64,000 nucleotides of DNA. It comes from Allomyces macrogynus ATCC 38327. Taxonomy: Eukaryota > Blastocladiomycota > Blastocladiomycetes > Blastocladiales > Blastocladiaceae. The stretch covers positions 358,908-422,907 of the forward strand of contig GG745329.1 in the NCBI GenBank assembly GCA_000151295.1. The letters run 5' to 3'. The notes under the pieces were generated by a model. That model was not told where the DNA came from. It made no database searches and worked only from the letters and a program-made list of their open reading frames with translations. Within the stretch, counting starts at the first letter, position 1. Each line of letters starts with the position of its first letter. Position numbers and translations under genes: made by a program. Below are positions 33,601-45,316 of the stretch, one piece after another.

Positions 33601-36600
33601 TCACTTCCCCTTCCCCGCGCCTCCGGCGCCTGGCGGCGCCGAGACCACGACCTTGGCCGCAAACTGCGGTCCGAGCAAGTCCGACCCGTCAAGCGTGACG
33701 GCCGCAAACCGCAGCGTCTGCTTGGGCGCGGTTGGGCCTGTGGCCGCGGGCACCGCGACCGACCACTGTGCCTTGTCCCCCACAGCGGCTTGCTACAAGC
33801 GAGACAGAGTGAGCGATCTGCGGATTCGTCAGGTGGAAAGAACAACGTACACGGGCCCATTCGCGCTCGTCGTCGGTGATGACGGCACCGTCAATCCGCG
33901 TGAGCCCGGGCATTGCCTGGGCGAGGACGGTGCGATAGCTGCTCATGCGCGCGATCGGGTTGCCAACGAGCGAGATGCTTTGCAGGGTCGCGCTCTAAAT
34001 CCACGAGAGAGTGGGAACAGGTCAGGGTCCGCGTTCTGGGAGAAAAAGGCGGCTGGCAAGACAGTGCGCACTGTCACGTCGACGATTTCCGTGACGCGGT
34101 TGCGGTCGACGTGCAAGTACTTGACCTTGGGCAGGTACCGCACAAAGTGGATCGTCTTGAGCCGGTTATCACTGCACAAGGACGCGTTAGTTTTACACAA
34201 CCAACATGATCGACGAAACGACCAAATGCACGTACTTGAGCGATAACTCCTTGAGCGCGCGCATATTCGCGACCATGTCCGGCTCGACCGTGCGAATCTG
34301 GTTATTGTCGAGGTACAACTTCTGCACGGCGCGTGCCTTGTCGAGCCCATCGAGCCGCATCAGCTTATTGTCGCGCACACTCAAAATGCGCAAGTCTGGC
34401 GCGAGCGACTCGAGCCGCAAATCGGCCATTTTGGTCACCTGGTTCCGGTCGAGGTAGAGCTCGGCGAGGTGTGGCCACAAGTAATCGGCCGACCCGAGCC
34501 GCGCATCGGCCGCGGCGGCCATCCCACCGCTGGCGCTCGGTTGCGCCGGTGCAGACTTGGGCGCAGGCAACGCCTCGATCCGGTTCCCGCTGAGGCTCAG
34601 GCACCGCAAATGGCGCAAGTTGACGAGATTCGACACGTCGGCGATCTGGTTATTATCGAGGTTGAGAAACGCGAGACTCGCAAACTCACCGGGCCCAAAA
34701 CACTCGACTTTCATCAGCTGGCACGACCGCAAGTCGAGGCACGTCAACGTGCGCACGCCATTAGCCGCCATCCGCTCGAGCAGTTTCGCCCGCGTCAGGC
34801 ACCCGACGAGCAGCCCCTTGGCGTGCATGACCTCGTCGTCAGTGACAGCAACACCATCGAGCACCTGGATCAGCGGCACGCAGTAGATCACGTAGGCACG
34901 GTAGTGCGGGACGGCGCCGATGAACGCGTTGCCCGTCAAGTCGAGCACGTGCAGTGCCGGTAACGCCGCAAGCGCGTTCATATGGCCCGAATCCGTCACG
35001 TGGTTGTGCGCGAGATAGAGCTCCGTGACGCGCGGCAACGTGCGCACCATGTCGAGCGACGTGAGCCGGTTGCTTGACAAGTTCAGGTGCGTGAGTTTGG
35101 CAAACGCGCGCGCGGGCACGTCGACGGCGGTGATAGCATTGCACGACGCGTCGAGCACGCGCAACGGTAAGTGCGCGAGATCGTCGATGCGCGTGAGCCG
35201 GTTTCCGCCGACAAACAGTTCTTCGAGGTGCGCGAGGTCGGCGAGCGGGCTGACGGTTGCGAGCTGGCAGTTGCGCAGCGAGAGACTCGTGACGGTCTGG
35301 AACGTGGCCATGTCGCCGAGGTCGCACCTGCCGGGTGGGACGATAGTCGTGGCTTCGTTGAAGAGGAAGTAGGATGCGGGCAACTGGATCACGGCGTCGA
35401 CGAGCCACTCGTCGTGCACAACCTCGTCAAGCTGGTCTTGCCACATGGCCAAGATGAGCTCGCTGTCGGCGCCGAGCACGTTGCCGGACAAGTCGATCAC
35501 CTTGAGCGATGTTGGGCGCGGGTCGACGAGCCGCGTGATCTTGTTGTGCCGCATGTCAAGCGTCTCAACATTCGGAAACACGGCAAAGACTTGCTTGAGA
35601 TCGACGAGAGCATTGAAATGGATGCGTGCCGTCGTGACGTGCGGCAGCGTCACGGGCGGGAGCATCGTCAGCCCGGCATGGCTCAAATCAAGGTCGGCGA
35701 GCGTGCCCATTCGGCATTCGTCAATCAGACCCGGGACGAGCGCTTGCTGCGCAGCGCGAAATTCATCGTACTCGCGCGAGACAAAATGCGGAACCGAGAG
35801 CACGTCGAGGTCGTCGGCGTCGACCATGGCCATGGCCAGGCAGTACGGTAGCTGCCCGCGCAGCACGAGCGTCACGTTGCCTTGCTCAGTGACCAAGTGC
35901 AGGTCATGCTCGGGCACAGGTGCCGTGACTGGCAATCGAATCGCTGTGGCAGCATCGAGCATGCTGTCGGGTACCACGTCGCGCAGCCAGACGCGCATCG
36001 TGGGTGCGATCGGCGCAAATTCGACGTTGCCGAGATAGCAATGGCTGAGCCGCAATTTGCACTGCTCGAGGCACAGCTGCTGGAACCGGCGCGTCATGAG
36101 TGCGTGCGACCGCTTGATCGCGGCGGCCAGATCGTGGTGCAGGGCGAGAGCGCGGTCCGAGGGTGGGAGTTTCGCGTGCGCGTCGCACCAGTCGAGATAG
36201 GCGAGCAGGTACGAGAGCGACGGCGCCATGCGCGCAATCGAGTCCTTGAGTGCGGTCACGTCGCCTATGTACTGCGAGAGCACCGTCTGCCACTGAATCT
36301 CGTAGTGCAACCGTTTCTGGTCCATGACCTGCTGTGCGGTCTGCACCATGTCGGGCGAGACGAGCCGCTGGTTGAGCTTGGTCAAGCTCGGCACGTGGCA
36401 GAGCGCGAGCAGCTCGTACTGTTGCAGGGCGCAGACGGGGTTGGTGCCGTAAAATGAGTGCTCGAGAATGAGTTCTTGCAGCGATGGCAGCGTGCCGAAC
36501 GCCTTGACGGTGTCGATCGAGTAGAGCTGATTGCCTGCGACATTGGTGGACTCCAGAGCGTGAGGGGACTAAATGTCAGCTCTCAGCGCGCCGAAAACGT

Positions 36601-37232
36601 GGGTACAAGTGTGTGAGAAAGCACCTCAAGCTGGCCTAGTGACGACAGATCACCGGGCAGCGTCTGAATCTGGTTGTTGGCCGCGTTCAAATGGACAAGC
36701 GAAGAGCACCCGAGCAAAGTCGTGAGGTCGGTCAGGGCTATGATCAGAGATCATCGTCAGAATGTGCAGTGGATAGTGGACGAGTCAGGAGCAGCGCTAC
36801 CATTGTCGTTGACCCACAGCGTCTCGAGCGCCTTGAGATGGTCCAATCCGGCCAAGGTGGTCAAGCGGTTGGAATAGCTGGCTGGTCAAGGACACAGCGC
36901 AGTGATCAGCGCTGGCAACCTTCCGCGTGATGCGGCATGCGTTGGATGAGCACGCACAGGTGGAGAGTTTTGAGCTTGGTGCAGCACGCCAGCGGCGCGG
37001 GCGACTCGATGCGCGTCTCACAAATCCACAGCGTTTCGAGCAGCGGGCAACAGGCGAGGTTGCCAATCACGTCGAGGTCCTGCGCAACAATGACGAGCGT
37101 CTTGAGCGTGTTGCCGTGCGGGAGCAGGTCCGGGAAGCGCGCAATACTGAAGTGGCAGAGCTCGAGACAGGAGCCGGGCTCGGTGTCGTCGAGGTTGTAG
37201 AGAGCAGGCGGCGGGTGCGCGGCGCGAGGCAT
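33601..37232 (-). CDS. LRRC9-like leucine-rich-repeat protein
   Basis: Predicted 1075 residues from seven exons: 37232-36958, 36877-36801, 36737-36625, 36568-34236, 34171-34078, 33994-33851 and 33792-33601, all in phase. Two arrays of SDS22-like repeats are separated by a non-repeat region. The first includes LYSNRLTTLAGLDHLKALET and NQLYSIDTVKAFGTLPSLQE, then GTNPVCALQQYELLALCHVP, a capping block diagnostic of LRRC9 as I remember it. The second, in exon 4, has many L-x-L-x-x-N repeats, such as LDLSGNVLG, LNLSSNRLTSLD and LNLDNNQIADVSNL. The C-terminal exons repeat the pattern (YLHVDRNRVTEIV, ISLVGNPIARMSSYR). LRRC9 is a conserved protein of ciliated eukaryotes, and its presence supports a flagellated organism. 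It is shorter than the vertebrate protein. Confidence 0.82.
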
Positions 37233-37937
37233 GGTGGTGGTCGTTGGCGAGGTCGCGCCGGCGCTGGTCGGGCAGTTTGGCAGGTTCTGGTCCAACTGAA
37301 GAAGTTTGCAGCAAGTGGCGCTCTTAATTGTCAAGGCGGTCGACGGGAAAGGTGCAGGACGCACAGTTATGACGAGCGAGGCCGATGGCAAGCAAGTCGT
37401 CGATCCGCGCGTCAGAAGCGTCGCGTGCGGTGGACCGCCCACGTGGTATCTGACGAAATGGCACGTCGATTTCGCGTTTCCGACCACGCTGGCATTTGCG
37501 CACAAGGCGAAGTTGCCAGCACAACCATATTGGCTTCAGCACCAACCGCCCACCACCACACCAGACCGACACCGCCTGCGACCAACGCACCGACAAATGC
37601 CAGCAGCGACGCGCGCAGTGCTCTCTCTCTCTCTGCAATCACTCCAACGCGACGCGCCGCCGCCCCAGCCCAACCCCGCGCGCGCAGCTCTTCGCGCACC
37701 AACGTGTCGTCTGCCGAGGCATGACGCGGCCCCCAACCGCTCCTCCATTGCGGCCCCTCGCCGCCTGACCGGTCCAACCCCGTCTCGTCGTTGGCAAACG
37801 CGTTCTTGCTGCCCGGTCTGCTCGTGCAGGTACTTAAATCGGTCGCACCCGCGCAGCGGCAGTGCACCCGCATCAACGAGCCAAGTCCATCACGATTCCA
37901 GTGCTCATTGCGCCCGACCCCCTGTCCAGACCATTCC
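37233..37937. promoter_or_regulatory. Divergent promoter region (LRRC9-like / bZIP)
   Basis: About 700 bp between divergent starts. A CT-rich run (around 37621-37636) is visible. Upstream open frames on both strands lack ATG or conservation. No additional gene. Confidence 0.4.
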
Positions 37938-39728
37938 ATGCCCGACTCGCCGCCGCTCTCGCCCATCTCGCCGCTGCTGCTCGACAGCATCCGATCGCGC
38001 CCCGCAGCCAACGACGCCATGGCCGCAACCGCCTCGCCCGATCCGCAATCCGCTGCTGCGGGCAGCTCGCGCTGGCCCATGAACCTGGCCGCGACGCCCA
38101 TGCCCATGCTCGCGGGCTTCCCGGGTATCGCGCCGCTTCCCTCGGTCCCGCCAATGGGCACGGCCTGGCCGGGCATTGCGGCTCCGGCAGCAACCATGCC
38201 GTTTGTGCCCACGACCTCGGCGGCACCCGTCGCCGCGGGCGCTGTGCCCGGATTCACCGTGTATTGGGTGCCGTCTGCCGCGGTCCCGAACCTCGTCTAC
38301 CCGACGGGCGACACGGCGACGCCGCTGCCGGATTTGACGAGCAGTCTGGGCACGGTGGCTTCCGCGTCGTGGGGGCTCGCGCAGTCGATGAGTCCACAAG
38401 TTGACACTGCGCCAAGCTCGCCGTGGATCATGCTGTCGCCCACCGCATCTCCCGTGCACGCCGAGCCGTCGCAGCCGCCAACCGAGCCGCGCTCGACCGC
38501 ACGCAGTACCTCAACCCCGCTCACGCCAATTACCGCCACTCCCACCAGCGAATCTGGCTCGCAGTCGCCGTCGCCTGATCCCGACGCCACCCCTGCCCCC
38601 GAATCCAGCGCATCGCGCCCCAAGCGCAAGCCGCTCAACATTGTCGTGCCGCCGGTGCCGCCGCTCATGGAGAAGCGGTGCAAGGGCGGGCCCGGCAAGA
38701 AGCGGAAGGGGATTTCGGCCGAGGAAAAGGAGGCGCGCAAGCAGGAGCGCGTCATGCGCAACCGCATTGCCGCGCAGGAGAGCCGCAACAAGAAGCGCGC
38801 GTGGGTCGAGGCGCTCGAGACGACGACGGCCGAGCTGCAAGACGAGAATGCGACGCTGGTCGAGACCAACGAGCGACTGCACAAGCGCGTCAAGCTGCTC
38901 GAGGACGAGAACAAGGCGCTAAATTCGCGGCTCGATGCGATCATGGCCGAGATTTCGGCGATGCGGTCTGGCGAGTCGTCGATGCCCGTCGTTTCAAGTT
39001 CGCAGTCGTCGCCGGCCAGTATGGCCGCCACCAGCTCGCCCACGACGCTCGACTGGATGTCTCCACCGCTCACGGGTGCCTTTGGCGCGTCGTCCTACCA
39101 AATCGACCCCGCACTCGACCTGAGCCCGTGGCTCGTCCCCGACGCCGCGTTCGACGCAGCGCCCATGGCCGTCGACGCGCCCGCTGCCGCTGCCGCTGCC
39201 CCTACTTCATCTGACCTTGCCGATCCGACGCTCACGTCGTCGACTCTCGTCTCGGTGACGCTGGACGAGCTGACCCGGCTCCTGTTCCATGACCGTGCTC
39301 CCGGACCTGCCGTGTCCGAAGCGTTGGCGTATGCCAATCGTTCCCTGCAGTGGAAACGGTCAATCTGGAACGTGGAGCCCTGGGTGAAAGCCAGTCTGGT
39401 GCTCGAGACGTGGATGGCGTGTGTGCGGACCGTGCATTGGGCCATGGTGGCGTGGGTGGCGGCGCGCGCGGTCGCGGCGTCGTCATCGTTGGCGATGCCG
39501 TCGAGTCGTGCTGAGATGTCGGTGCTGCGTGCGCGCGCCGCGATGGCGTGCGGCGCGACCGCCGATGGGCCCTTTGGGTGCAAGCTGGTGCTCGGGTTGG
39601 GCACGCGTGCGGGTCGGCGACGACTCCGAGCATCGCCGGCGCGGCGACGAGGAAGGACACAGCTGTTGCAAGAGAGCCCGTGCGAGCAGGCACAGCGTCG
39701 GCGCCGTCCGTGTAAAAAATTTACATAG
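37938..39728 (+). CDS. bZIP transcription factor, Hac1/XBP1-like basic region
   Basis: Single open frame of 596 residues. The basic region RVMRNRIAAQESRNKKRAW has the N-R-x-A-A-Q-x-S-R-x-x-K-R pattern of Hac1/HacA and XBP1, the unfolded-protein-response factors, and is followed by a leucine zipper (VEALETTTAELQDENATLVE, then L-heptads through LEDENKALNSRL). A long Pro/Ser/Ala-rich N-terminus precedes it, with a basic cluster (KRKPLNIVV) just upstream of the domain. The C-terminus continues as LDWMSPPLTG, acidic and Ala-rich segments, then hydrophobic sequence (WMACVRTVHWAMVAWVAARA) and a basic tail. An Ire1-type hairpin candidate at 39339-39358 lies in this part (see findings), so the C-terminus could change by unconventional splicing. 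Alternative: another CREB/ATF-like bZIP. Confidence 0.8.
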   Translation: MPDSPPLSPISPLLLDSIRSRPAANDAMAATASPDPQSAAAGSSRWPMNLAATPMPMLAGFPGIAPLPSVPPMGTAWPGIAAPAATMPFVPTTSAAPVAAGAVPGFTVYWVPSAAVPNLVYPTGDTATPLPDLTSSLGTVASASWGLAQSMSPQVDTAPSSPWIMLSPTASPVHAEPSQPPTEPRSTARSTSTPLTPITATPTSESGSQSPSPDPDATPAPESSASRPKRKPLNIVVPPVPPLMEKRCKGGPGKKRKGISAEEKEARKQERVMRNRIAAQESRNKKRAWVEALETTTAELQDENATLVETNERLHKRVKLLEDENKALNSRLDAIMAEISAMRSGESSMPVVSSSQSSPASMAATSSPTTLDWMSPPLTGAFGASSYQIDPALDLSPWLVPDAAFDAAPMAVDAPAAAAAAPTSSDLADPTLTSSTLVSVTLDELTRLLFHDRAPGPAVSEALAYANRSLQWKRSIWNVEPWVKASLVLETWMACVRTVHWAMVAWVAARAVAASSSLAMPSSRAEMSVLRARAAMACGATADGPFGCKLVLGLGTRAGRRRLRASPARRRGRTQLLQESPCEQAQRRRRPCKKFT

Positions 39729-40056
39729 TTGCGTGGTGCCAAAACACTTGCTTGGTCGAGGTGGGTCCAGGTCGAGGTCGGTTCTGGTCGAGGTCGGTTC
39801 GGGCGAGGTTGTGGTCACGAGGAGAGATCAAGGATCGGTTGGGCTAGGTTAGGTTTTGGCATCAGCACCTCACCGCACGGCACCAACCTGGCGGCTTTTT
39901 CGCGATGCATGCTGGAGCGGCGCTGGCGACACATCTCTGCTCTCCTCTCTCCACCACCCACCCCGCCCCACTCCTCCAACTTGAACGACGTCCCCTCTCA
40001 ACCTTGACTAGACCACGCACTTGACGCCCCCCTACCTGTTGTCCTCGACCACTACC
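39729..40056. other. Intergenic
   Basis: 328 bp between two same-strand genes. It includes a 14-nt imperfect tandem of GGTCGAGGT-type units at about 39757-39800 and pyrimidine-rich sequence upstream of the next start. No gene. Confidence 0.45.
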
Positions 40057-41410
40057 ATGTTCTCTGCCCGTCTCCCGGCCTCACTGGCCGCGGGCCTCGC
40101 CGTATCCGCGCGGCCCGCTCTTCTTCGCGCTTGTGCTCCTTCACGCCTTGCCCTCGTCGCCCTGAGCCGCAAATTCAAGCACGATTCTGCCGGCCCCGCG
40201 TCGCCCACCAGCACGGTCGCTGAAGCTGCCGCCTCCGCAGCTTCGGCGGGGCCCACGACGGCGGCACCAACTGCGCCCGTCGACGCCGCCGATTCGACTG
40301 CGCCGGTCCCTGCCGCGACGGCTGTTCTCGTCGCGTCGGACGTGTCCGCATTCCACTCGTCGGCGCGCGCATCCGTCTGCCACTGCCGCATCTTCGCCTG
40401 GTGCTGGTACGGACGGGGTTTGGCCGACTGTCGAAGGTGGCAACACGCGCTGGCTGACTCGCGTGTCTCCCACGCCATCTCCCTCTTCGCTCATGTAGCC
40501 GCGTCGCCTGCTGCTGCTGCCGTTGCTGCCGCCGATCCGGCCCAGACCCACCCGACCGCGGACCCGTCCGCCGCCGGCGCCGCCGGTACGGCGCGCCCCA
40601 ACGACCCGGACGTGTCCGCATTCCACTCGTCGGCGCGCGCATCCGTCTCCGTCTTCAAGCACCTCGCGGCGCTGCGCAAGCAAGAAGCCGACGCGCGGCG
40701 GCAATGGACGGAGCCGTCGATCCACGTCCCGCCGCGCAACGCCGACACGCGGCTCACGCACCCGCTGTCTGCCGAGCGACCATCCGCTCCTGTTCGACAA
40801 TTACGTTGCGCTGCCGCCCTTTACGACCCCGGCCGCGCCGCCGACCGACCCGGCGCGAATTTTCTCACCGTTAACGGTCGAGGAAGTCGACAATGAGACG
40901 CGTGTGACGCGCGCTGTGGCGGCCGCGACGGCGTTGCTTAACCACGCGCAGTTCCCGTGGGTCATGAACCCCGGGTCGCCGCTGCTGCCTATGAAGGTCG
41001 CGCTGAAGCGGATGCCGCAGCCGCCGCCGTTGCCGAGTGCAAGCGGGGCTCCGCAGCCGCAGGGCGCGAGTAAGGGCGTGCCGGTGGATGATGGGAAGCC
41101 GGCGATGCAGCTGTTAACTCCAGCTGGGTCGATGGCGCTCACGGAACGGTTCCTTGACTCGCTGTTGGTGAGTACGGCCGGCAGCAAGGATCAGGAGCAG
41201 GGGCCGGCTCCCGGACGGCGTGTGCGCGCGACGATGTACATGACGAGCGTGCTGCGCAAGCGGCGCAAGAAGATGTACGTTTGGCCTTGAAGGACTGTGC
41301 GGTTCGTGTTGTTGTGAGTTCTGACGTTGCTCTCCACCCTTTGTCCTTCCGCCAGGAACAAGCACAAGCTGCGCAAGTTGAGGAAACGCACGCGGTCGGA
41401 ACGCAAGTGA
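40057..41410 (+). CDS. Mitochondrial small-subunit ribosomal protein mS38 (COX24/AURKAIP1 family)
   Basis: The last two exons are diagnostic: TSVLRKRRKKM across an intron (donor after 41274, acceptor at 41355) into NKHKLRKLRKRTRSERK, the lysine/arginine-rich mS38 C-terminus that binds small-subunit rRNA in the mitoribosome. Upstream is an N-terminal presequence (MFSARLPASLAAGLAVSARP). The frame must change near 40770. A 61-nt intron 40716-40776 (donor GTCGAT, acceptor GCCGAG) restores it as WTEP joined to DHPLLFDNYVALPP, giving exons 40057-40715, 40777-41274 and 41356-41410 and 403 residues; a one-base indel is the alternative. A 42-bp direct repeat 270 bp apart lies inside exon 1. The protein is long for the family because of Ala/Pro-rich sequence. 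Confidence 0.75.
40337..40648. repeat. 42-bp exact direct repeat inside mS38
   Basis: Positions 40337-40378 and 40607-40648 are identical over 42 bp, spaced 270 bp apart (90 codons), so both copies encode DVSAFHSSARAS in the same frame. The flanks are unrelated. Confidence 0.9.
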
Positions 41411-42023
41411 GCCGGGTGCGAGCCCTTCAACGAGCAGCCCTCCGTCGTCGGCAGCACTTGCGATAGATCGCCGGCGACGCGGTCGCTCGCCGCACCCACG
41501 CGCGCACGCACGTTGCACTGGTTGCCGTCGTGCCGACACGAAGCCCTCCACTGTGGGGCGTGATCCTTGTATTTATTTCCATGTAGCATGTTGCTCTTGC
41601 CCTATTTCTTGCCGTGGAGCCCTGTCCGACCGCCTTCGATTCTCTGGCTGCCCGTCACGGACAGGAAGCGCAAACAGCAGCATCCCGTTGTCGATCCAAT
41701 CTCCTGTACTGAAGAGCGACTCCGGTCAAAGACAATAGTAACCAGCAAACGACGCCAAATCGCGGTCACGTTGTCTTGGGCCCAGGGCAAACGCGATCTG
41801 CAGCCATCGTCCACCACCATCGCGCGCGAAGTGCAAACGCGACGTCAGCGCGAGCAACAATCCTCCTTCAGGCGCACCAGCTCGTCTGTCGTCGCGGCGG
41901 ATTCGGTCGTTTCCACCAGCAAAACAGTGCCCAACAGCATCCTCCGACGCCAGCACGTCCAACTCGTTGCAACGCTCGTCAACTTGTCAGCCCGCCGCGA
42001 CCTTGGACCCCGAACCGAGCACC
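41411..42023. other. Intergenic
   Basis: About 610 bp between same-strand genes. No conserved coding sequence or RNA gene seen. Confidence 0.5.
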
Positions 42024-43577
42024 ATGACCCGCACAATTCACCTGATTCTCCTCGCTGCCCTCGTGCTCGCAGCGGCACCGCGCACGAGCCAAGGCGCCAG
42101 CATTGGCGCTGTCATTTTGGACCGGCAGCAGGCCGACGAGCAGGTGGCATGGCCCGCACGGCGCGACAAGACGCCGCTTCCTGTCGTGCTGTGGTGCGTT
42201 TCTGCGGTTGAACGATGGGCACCCTGACGTACCGAGCAAAAACCGACTGGGATTCGCACGACGTATCCAGGCACGGGATGGGTGATTCGTGCTGCGGTCA
42301 AGGCATGTCGGATATCAAGGCGGCGCTCGAGCAGGAGGTACCCGGCGTGTTTGTGCACTCGATCCTTGTCGGCCGTGACGCCAACGAGGACACGATGCGC
42401 GGGTTCCTCGACGATGTCAATGTCCAGGTGCGATTCGATTCGCTCCACTGTTTTGCGCCAGCCCGGACGTGCGCTGATCCAGTTCTTCGGTGGGTTGGTA
42501 GACCAAGCAAGTGTGCGCCAAGCTCAAGAGCATGAGCGAACTAGAGCGCGGGTTCCACTTTATCGGGTTCAGCCAAGGCGGCCTGTTTGCGCGGTCGCTC
42601 GTGGAGCGGTGCGAAGGGCTCAAGGTCGAGACGCTCATCACGTTTGCGGCCCCGCACCAAGGTACGCACGCGTTCATTGCGCGTCGCGTCGTGCTCTGCA
42701 CCTTGTCCACCCGGTCTGACCGCCCTCCACAACAGGGATCAAGGACGTGCCGGCGTCGTGGTGCGACTCGCAGCCCGTGTTCTGCTCGATGGCACGGTTG
42801 ACGATTCGCCGGGGCGCCTACAATTCCCTGGTGCAGAAAAGTGTCGTGCAGGCGTCGTACATCAAGGTGCGTGCGAGTTCGGCGGGTCGGTTCGTTCTCA
42901 TCTTGAGCGGGGAGCTGACCCATTTATTCGGGATGGACAGACGCCGTGGAACCTCAACGCCTACCTGCGCGGCAACCTGTTCCTGCCTGACATCAACAAC
43001 GAGAACAACGTCAACAAGGTCTACAAGGAGCGCATGACCGCGCTCAAGGCGCTTGTGCTGGTCCGGCACGAGGACGACACGGTGCTGAGTCTGCGCGACT
43101 CGGCGGTACGCCCGCTGCCATTTATTCCGAGGAAGGGCCCACGATTTCTCAAGCCTGACTCGTTTGCTCGGTTGATAGTGGTTCTACGAGGACCTGATGT
43201 CGGGCCCCGTGCCGTTCAATGAGACGGCGCTCTACAAGGACGACGTGATTGGTCTGCGCAAGCTGCACAAGAAGGGCAAGGTGGCATTCGTCACGTTGCC
43301 GGGTGACCATGTGCGTTTCGATTTTGCTCGAATGTAGCGCTGCCGGCGTCCGTGTTGCGCTGATTCCATGCATTGTGATCATTTGGACTTGCAGATGCAG
43401 TTCAGCATCGCGTCGTTCCTTGGTGTGGTCCTACCGTACCTGCGCGACGCATCGGCGGCGGTGATGCACGCCAACGAGCACATCGACGCCGGGGACGTTC
43501 GCTTGCACACGCGTCAGCCGGGGCGTGCGAACCCGGCGTTGTTGGAGAGCATGCCGTTTGCGCGGTCCGCGATGTAG
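42024..43577 (+). CDS. PPT1: Palmitoyl-protein thioesterase (PPT1 family)
   Basis: Lysosomal/vacuolar hydrolase that removes thioester-linked fatty acids from proteins. Exons 42024-42193, 42271-42427, 42502-42661, 42736-42866, 42941-43105, 43179-43310 and 43395-43577 give 365 residues. A signal peptide (IHLILLAALVLAAAPRTSQG) is followed by VVLWHGMGDSCCGQGM across intron 1, the family opening motif. The nucleophile Ser is in IGFSQGGLFARSLVERC. The remaining triad members are the Asp in RDSAWFYED and the His in TLPGDHMQF. INNENNVNKVYKERM and ALKALVLVRHEDDTVL match the family core. The length is near that of fungal homologues. Confidence 0.93.
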
Positions 43578-44528
43578 GACGCGCACGCTCTTCCTGTACA
43601 GTATGTGTTTCTTGGCGCGGCCGCAGCCGCACGCTCCGTCGATCCGGCTGGCCGCGACACACGCCCAGGCTCGCGGCACCTGCCGGCGGCCCATGGCCAG
43701 ATGGCCAGGAGGCCTTGTTGTTTTCCACGGTCGCATCTGGTCTATTTCCGCATTCGTCTTGTGCAAATCGCATTCCGGTCGTTACTGCTTTGATTGTGAT
43801 CGCGGCGGATGGTGCAAGTTGATCGAGGTTTGATCCGCGAGTCTTGTGAGCCCGATGACTGACGCGGTCGGAGCAGAACGGGCGCGACCTCATTTCTGAA
43901 AAGCGAGAGGCAAGCCTTGCGATGCAGCATCATGTGAGAAAACCAGTTCCAAAACTGCGCAAGAAGCGCCTCGGGTCGCGGGAGTCCGGAGGAAACAGCT
44001 CAGAAAGCAGTTGCAAATCCAATCGGTGCTCGCCTCAGATCCCGAGACGCTGTGATCCGGGGCGCACTCGTGCGCATGCTGGCATGCGTTGCATTTGGCA
44101 CCTTCAACAAGACAGGCCGGGCCCTTCCGCCGTCGTCAACACCTCACCCCACGACTCTCACCAACGCCGTCGTGCTCTCCCTCCGCCAGCACGTCTGCCC
44201 ACGCTCGACGACGCCGACTCGACCGTCGCCACCCGCTGCAAGCGACTGTGAACCCGACTCCCCCACCTGGCGAGCCTGCGCACCATCGGACTTGCCCACC
44301 CCGCTTCTGCCGCGCAGCCAACCAACTCCCCGACTTGGCCGCCCCGTGCAACGCATTTGCACGCTGGCCGTGATTTTTCCGTTGCCCTGGACCCGGACTT
44401 GGCCCACGCCCGCCGTTGAACGGGAATAAAGACAATTTCCAGCGCGCGCGCCTCGCCGTCCCGCCCGCTGCTCTTGCTGCCCGATTTTGCACCAACCCCC
44501 CGACGCCGCCAACGCTGCCGTTCCCGCC
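43578..44528. other. Intergenic
   Basis: About 950 bp between same-strand genes. Short open frames show no conserved motif. I see nothing beyond expected UTR and promoter sequence. Confidence 0.5.
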
Positions 44529-45316
44529 ATGAAGATCCACAGCTCCGAGCACGAGTACAAGTACGCTCGTTTTCTGCCCTCCACCTGGTGGGAACACAGC
44601 GGCGCCGCTCGCTTGCCCCTGGGGTCACTCACTCCCCTTCACTGGGTGCCCGAGGGCCGTGTACTCCACCACACCGCGATGGGCATGCGACTGAACGTTT
44701 CATTCGCACGGTCTGTGTAGCCATCCGTGGAGCCACGTCACGGCCGCCGTCTGGCAAAAGTACCCGAACGACCAGGCGCCGCACGTCTTGACCGTGGATG
44801 TCTTGAACCGCGAGGTCGACCAGGAGAAGCGCGTGCTGCGCACCGAGCGATTGCTCACGATGCGGCAAAAGGTTCCGTCGCTCTTCTCCAAGGTTTGTTC
44901 TCTTTTCTGCGCTCCGCAGCGCCGTGTGACACCGTCCCGCATGCTGACGTCACCCCACCGCTCCGTAGCTCTTCTCCTCGGGCGAGCCGATATCCTACGT
45001 CTACGAAGTGTCGGAGGTGAACCTCGACACGAACACGTTCACGGCAGTCTCGACGAACCTGACATATCGCGACATCATGGTCATGGACGAGTCAATGGTC
45101 TATAAGCCCGACCCGAAAGCGCCGCTCGCCCGGACCCTGGTGCACCAGGAGGCTGCCGTGTCCGTGTCGCTCTCGCGGTTCTCGAGCTATTGCGAGGACG
45201 CGGTCATGAGCCGGTTCAAGGCCAACGCGCACCTGGGCCGCCGCGGGCTCGAGCAGGCGATTGACCGCATCATGCTCGAGGGGCAGTTGAAGCTGCATAC
45301 GCTGCATATGGCATAG
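44529..45316 (+). CDS. PRELI/MSF1-domain protein (PRELID3/Slowmo, yeast Ups2-like)
   Basis: Intermembrane-space lipid-transfer protein; PRELI proteins pair with Mdm35/TRIAP1 to move phosphatidic acid or phosphatidylserine between mitochondrial membranes. Exons 44529-44560, 44721-44892 and 44969-45316 give 183 residues, the full length of the family. MKIHSSEHEYNHPWSHVTAA spans the first intron and matches PRELID3. KYPNDQAPHVLTVDVL, RVLRTERLLTMRQKVPSLF, FTAVSTNLTYRDIMVMDES and LVHQEAAVSVSLSRFSSYCE cover the rest of the domain. The first intron, 160 nt, is longer than usual in this window. Confidence 0.92.

Noticed and set aside
39316..39322. CCGAAGC as the 5' partner of the Ire1-type hairpin
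   Set aside because: The flanks do not pair into a stem, so it cannot be proposed as a cleavage site on sequence alone.
40716..40776. Calling mS38 a pseudogene because of the frame change near 40770
   Set aside because: A 61-nt interval with GT/AG ends restores the frame exactly, and the diagnostic C-terminal exons are intact.
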